A stretch of 64,000 bases of DNA from Cobetia amphilecti. Lineage in GTDB: Bacteria; Pseudomonadota; Gammaproteobacteria; Pseudomonadales; Halomonadaceae. Every line of letters starts with the position of its first letter. The first letter of the stretch is position 1. The stretch is taken from NCBI RefSeq assembly GCF_020217465.1, contig NZ_CP084115.1, forward strand, positions 2,666,001 to 2,730,000, read 5' to 3'. Of the stretch, positions 61,152-64,000 are shown piece after piece. The notes below the pieces were generated by a model. The model had not been told where the DNA came from, searched no databases, and saw nothing but the letters and a program-made list of their open reading frames with translations. The position numbers and the translations under genes are program-made.

Positions 61152-62276
61152 TCAGGCGCTTTTACGCTTCTGCACTGCGCTGTCGGATGTCACACGACGG
61201 CGACGAGTGCCTATCAACCTGGTCATCACATCCTGGCGCACGAGGCGCAGCAGCCGACTGCGGTCCATGTGCGAGAGCAGCGCGACCCCCTGGCGGAAGT
61301 TGGCCAGGCGCTGCATGGGGCTCGCGGGCGCCATCACGTACTGCTTGAAGTAGTGATAGAGCGGGATATACAGGCTGTCGGAATGCGGCATATGCCGGGT
61401 ATTGGCATGAAAGACGTCGATGGCCGAGATCATGTCGCGCTGATAGCGCTGTTCGGCCTCGCTTTCCTGCTGCTGCGATGTCCAGGAACCCTTGGCATTG
61501 CGGCGATAGACACAGGCAGCATCTTCGTAATAGAGAGTCTCGCCTTGCAGTGCCATGTAGGACTGCAGGAAGAAGTCCATGATCGGGGCGCCGCGATAGG
61601 ACGCCATCATCGCGTCGACGGTGGCATCGACGCGTCGGAAGCTGAAGGCCGGTGACGGAATGGAGGCGCCGCGCAGCCCGATCACCGCCTCGGCAGAGAT
61701 CTTCTTCACGCTATCGGCATAGCGGCAGATGAGCGAATGCTCGCCGGTGGCTTCATTGAATTCCAGCGCCGGGTGGAAGCAGACCGTCGCCTCGGGATAG
61801 GCGTCGAACAAGGCGACCTGACGGGCCAGCTTGTCGGGTTTGATCCAGTAATCATCGCCTTCGCAATAGGCAATGATGTCGCCACGCATCACCGGCATGC
61901 AGAAGGTGATCGGCCAGATATGTTGCGAGTACTGGTTCACGTCCTGCAGGATCGGCCGCACGATGTTCGGGTAACGGGCCGCATATTCCTCGATGATTTC
62001 CCGCGTGCCATCCGTCGAGACATCGTCATGCACGACGATCTCGAACGGAAAACGCGTGCGCTGCATCAGAAAGCCATCCAGCGCCATGCGAATGTAGTCG
62101 CCATGATTGAAGGCGAAGCACATCACCGAGACGCGCGGGGCGCTGAGATCGCCCTCCCACTCGGCCATGATGGCGGCTTCCTCGGCGGGCGCCGGCGGTA
62201 CAGGCAAGGGGCCTGACTGCGGTGTGCCATCCATGAGGGGCGTCGCGAGTGCCCGGGCATAACTCAGTTCTAACAT
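61152..62276 (-). CDS. Glycosyltransferase family 2
   Basis: A 374-residue GT-A enzyme. VSVMCFAFNHGDYIRMALDG starts the nucleotide-binding fold, VVHDDVSTDGTREIIEEY is the first acidic motif, and IAYCEGDDYWIKPDKLARQV is the EGDDYW form of the metal motif found in polysaccharide GT2 enzymes. I start at ATG 62276, which overlaps the flippase stop by 7 bp. The frame is open far upstream inside the flippase gene, but that stretch is a shadow with Gly/Ala-biased nonsense. Confidence 0.9.
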   Translation of the reverse strand: MLELSYARALATPLMDGTPQSGPLPVPPAPAEEAAIMAEWEGDLSAPRVSVMCFAFNHGDYIRMALDGFLMQRTRFPFEIVVHDDVSTDGTREIIEEYAARYPNIVRPILQDVNQYSQHIWPITFCMPVMRGDIIAYCEGDDYWIKPDKLARQVALFDAYPEATVCFHPALEFNEATGEHSLICRYADSVKKISAEAVIGLRGASIPSPAFSFRRVDATVDAMMASYRGAPIMDFFLQSYMALQGETLYYEDAACVYRRNAKGSWTSQQQESEAEQRYQRDMISAIDVFHANTRHMPHSDSLYIPLYHYFKQYVMAPASPMQRLANFRQGVALLSHMDRSRLLRLVRQDVMTRLIGTRRRRVTSDSAVQKRKSA

Positions 62277-63739
62277 GCAGTATTCCCCACTTTCCGATGT
62301 GAAAGACGCTCCTGGATCCAGCCGGCGCCATACTGCCAGGCCGCGAAGCGCAACCAGCAGGACAGCAACAGATAGGCCGCCCCTGCCAGCAGGCCTGATA
62401 CCACCAGCACCACCGGCGCCGGCCAGATGGCCAACAGCGCAGGCACGGCCCACCAGGTCGTGCCCGCCACCGCACAGGCCAGCAGCAGAGCCGGCAGGAA
62501 GTCGGCCAGCTGCTCGCGGATGCTGTAGTTGATCAACTCCCGCGAGAACCAGGCATTGGGGATGTAGGACACCACCGCCACCACGATCTGCCCGATCAGG
62601 ATCGCCATCACGCCATGGCGCCAGGTCACCGCCAGCACCGCACAGATCAATACCTTCTTGACGATCTCGAGCCCGAGGAACAGGTCCGAGCGCCCCTTGA
62701 CCTTGAGCACATTGAGATTGAGCGTGCTCAGGGGATACATGACGGCCGCGATGCACATCAGCTGCAGATAAGGCACCGCCGCCAGCCACCGCTCGGGCAA
62801 CAGCGTCAGGAACAGCGGCTCGGCCAGCGCCGCCAGCAACAGCATCGCCGGGAACAGCAGATAGACCATGACCTGCAGGATCTGACGATAGGCACTCTTG
62901 AGGCGTACCGGATCCTCCTGAATGCTCGCCAGCGCCGGGAAGGTCACGTTCTGCACCGCCGTCACCAGCTGATTGATCACCAGCTCCTTGAGACGCTCGG
63001 CGAAGAAGAACAACCCCGCCACCGAGGCGGAGAACAGCTTGGCGATCAGCAGCACATAGAGATTGACGAACAGCACATCCAGCATGCGTGACAGGAACAT
63101 CTTGTAGCCGAAGCGGAACATCGCCTTGAACGACACCACGTCGAATTCCAGCCGCGGCCGCCAGCTGCCCCACCACCACATCAGGGCGGTAGTGACCAGC
63201 GCCGCCGTCAACATCTGCCCCACCAGCGCCCAGACCCCGAAGCCCAGCCAGCCCAGCAGCACTGCCACCCCGCCCGACACCACGCTGCCGGGAATGCCAG
63301 CCTTCATGCGCGTGCGAAAATCCAGCGCACGGTTGAGCATCGCGCCCTGAATGACCTCGAAGGAGTTGATCAGCACCACGATGCCGCCGATACGCACCAG
63401 CACGATCAGGCGTGGCTCGGCATAGAAGTCGGCGATCAGGGGAGCGCTGGCATACAGCAGGCCGTAGGCCAGCACCCCGAAGGCGATATTGCTGAAGAAG
63501 GCGGTGCTGGCATCACGCGGCCCGAGGGTCGGCATGCGCAGAATGGCTTGCTGAAGACCGGAATCCATCATGGCCGAGGCGATGGTCAGAAAGACCAGCA
63601 CCATCGCCAGCAACCCGAAATCTTCCGGCACCAGCAGCCGCGCCAGCAGCAGCGTGACCAGACTGGCCATGCCACGCCGCAATAGCTGATCGGAGAAATT
63701 CCACAGAATGCCGATAGCGGTCTTGTTGCTCAGTGACAC
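62270..63739 (-). CDS. Wzx-type polysaccharide flippase (MOP superfamily)
   Basis: A 489-residue protein with about 12-14 membrane helices. The opening SLSNKTAIGILWNFSDQLLR, then RGMASLVTLLLARLLVPEDF and GLLAMVLVF, is the lipopolysaccharide-export/flippase signature (WzxC-like subgroup), with FRFGYKMFLSRMLDVLFVNL mid-protein. The start is GTG 63739, overlapping the stop of the preceding gene by 10 bp. It moves lipid-linked repeat units across the inner membrane for the polymerase-like protein encoded 3.2 kb downstream. Confidence 0.92.
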   Translation of the reverse strand: MSLSNKTAIGILWNFSDQLLRRGMASLVTLLLARLLVPEDFGLLAMVLVFLTIASAMMDSGLQQAILRMPTLGPRDASTAFFSNIAFGVLAYGLLYASAPLIADFYAEPRLIVLVRIGGIVVLINSFEVIQGAMLNRALDFRTRMKAGIPGSVVSGGVAVLLGWLGFGVWALVGQMLTAALVTTALMWWWGSWRPRLEFDVVSFKAMFRFGYKMFLSRMLDVLFVNLYVLLIAKLFSASVAGLFFFAERLKELVINQLVTAVQNVTFPALASIQEDPVRLKSAYRQILQVMVYLLFPAMLLLAALAEPLFLTLLPERWLAAVPYLQLMCIAAVMYPLSTLNLNVLKVKGRSDLFLGLEIVKKVLICAVLAVTWRHGVMAILIGQIVVAVVSYIPNAWFSRELINYSIREQLADFLPALLLACAVAGTTWWAVPALLAIWPAPVVLVVSGLLAGAAYLLLSCWLRFAAWQYGAGWIQERLSHRKVGNTAC

Positions 63740-64000
63740 GAGGCGTGGCCCCCCTGTTGCGAGTGGGCGGAGACATCGCGCGCCAGCGGCCCCGCCATAG
63801 ACGCCGTGTCACCCGCATCATTGCCCGCGGCGCGCAGCAGCTCCAGGTCTTCTGGCAGCAGCTGGTACTCGGCGAGTCTGTCGCGTACCTCGCCCGGTGA
63901 GCACCACATCAGCATATCGATGATCGACAGGCCGGCGACGAACTCCGCCTTACGCCCCGAGCGACGCGAATCAAGCGGTGTCTGGCAGTAGTCACTCGGC
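63730..64000 (-). CDS. C-terminal part of an unidentified polysaccharide-locus protein
   Basis: Ninety residues to the stop are in the window; the 5' part is beyond position 64000. The visible part has SDYCQTPLDSRRSGRKAEFV, LSIIDMLMWCSPGEVRDRLA and a helix LLPEDLELLRAAG, then a Gly/Ser/His tail. It is translationally coupled to the flippase gene. Style suggests a polysaccharide-modifying or transferase enzyme, but I cannot assign the family from the fragment. Confidence 0.7.
   Translation of the reverse strand, partial: PSDYCQTPLDSRRSGRKAEFVAGLSIIDMLMWCSPGEVRDRLAEYQLLPEDLELLRAAGNDAGDTASMAGPLARDVSAHSQQGGHASCH

Noticed and set aside
62277-63179. N-terminal 301-codon extension of the GT2 gene
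   Set aside because: The frame overlaps the flippase gene on the same strand and reads as low-complexity Gly/Ala/Val; GT2 homology starts at the ATG at 62276.

Overview
The window reads as a high-GC gammaproteobacterial chromosome, probably a marine or halophilic member of the Halomonadaceae (Halomonas/Cobetia type). This is inferred from gene content and codon style: ethanolamine use without a microcompartment, an organophosphonate route to glycine betaine, a giant trimeric autotransporter, and many short sharply bounded operons. No rRNA, tRNA or CRISPR array was seen.

Layout. (1) Positions 1-18500, minus strand: a surface-adhesion operon. A ~5,697-residue trimeric autotransporter adhesin (TAA) is followed 10 bp later by a TpgA-like lipoprotein (BamE-like plus OmpA-like domains), then a small DUF6447-like protein and the first codons of a secreted protein. 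(2) 18692-22460: a scar region with an intact ISL3-family insertion sequence (perfect 8-bp target duplication) just upstream of the adhesin, an IS3 orfA remnant carrying a C8-A7-G9 tract, and a decayed DEAD/DEAH-box helicase. (3) 23223-24991: a two-gene operon that best fits tmpA-tmpB, which converts (2-trimethylammonio)ethylphosphonate to glycine betaine and phosphate. (4) 25247-38000: small metabolic and regulatory units: two paralogous gamma-glutamylcyclotransferase-like genes around a GFA protein and a LysR regulator; a divergent LysR/VOC pair; a 41-residue membrane protein; a type II haloacid dehalogenase; an IclR regulator divergent from an EmrB/EmrA-type exporter; a zinc alcohol dehydrogenase; and an operon with two Lin0512-family proteins. 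(5) 38087-45671: an iron-type ABC importer with a Fur-like site, a Tat-type dienelactone hydrolase, a secreted nuclease with a helix-hairpin-helix tail, and thiM-thiE. (6) 45787-54314: ethanolamine ammonia-lyase (eutB, eutC), its permease and an RpiR-type regulator, divergent from an aminotransferase, a carboxymuconolactone-decarboxylase-like protein and a DadA-like oxidase. (7) 54329-64000, minus strand: an exopolysaccharide locus with flippase, polymerase-like membrane protein, four glycosyltransferase-type proteins, a phosphoribosyltransferase-HAD fusion and a truncated gene at the right edge.

The strongest items for a second look are the module structure of the giant adhesin and its conserved-looking accessory genes, the tmpAB pair, a perfect 48-bp palindrome at a convergent junction, the stacked dyads at the IclR/exporter divergence, the PRTase-HAD fusion in the polysaccharide locus, and a window-wide habit of 13-21-bp tandem repeats in intergenic spacers, two of which run across stop codons.
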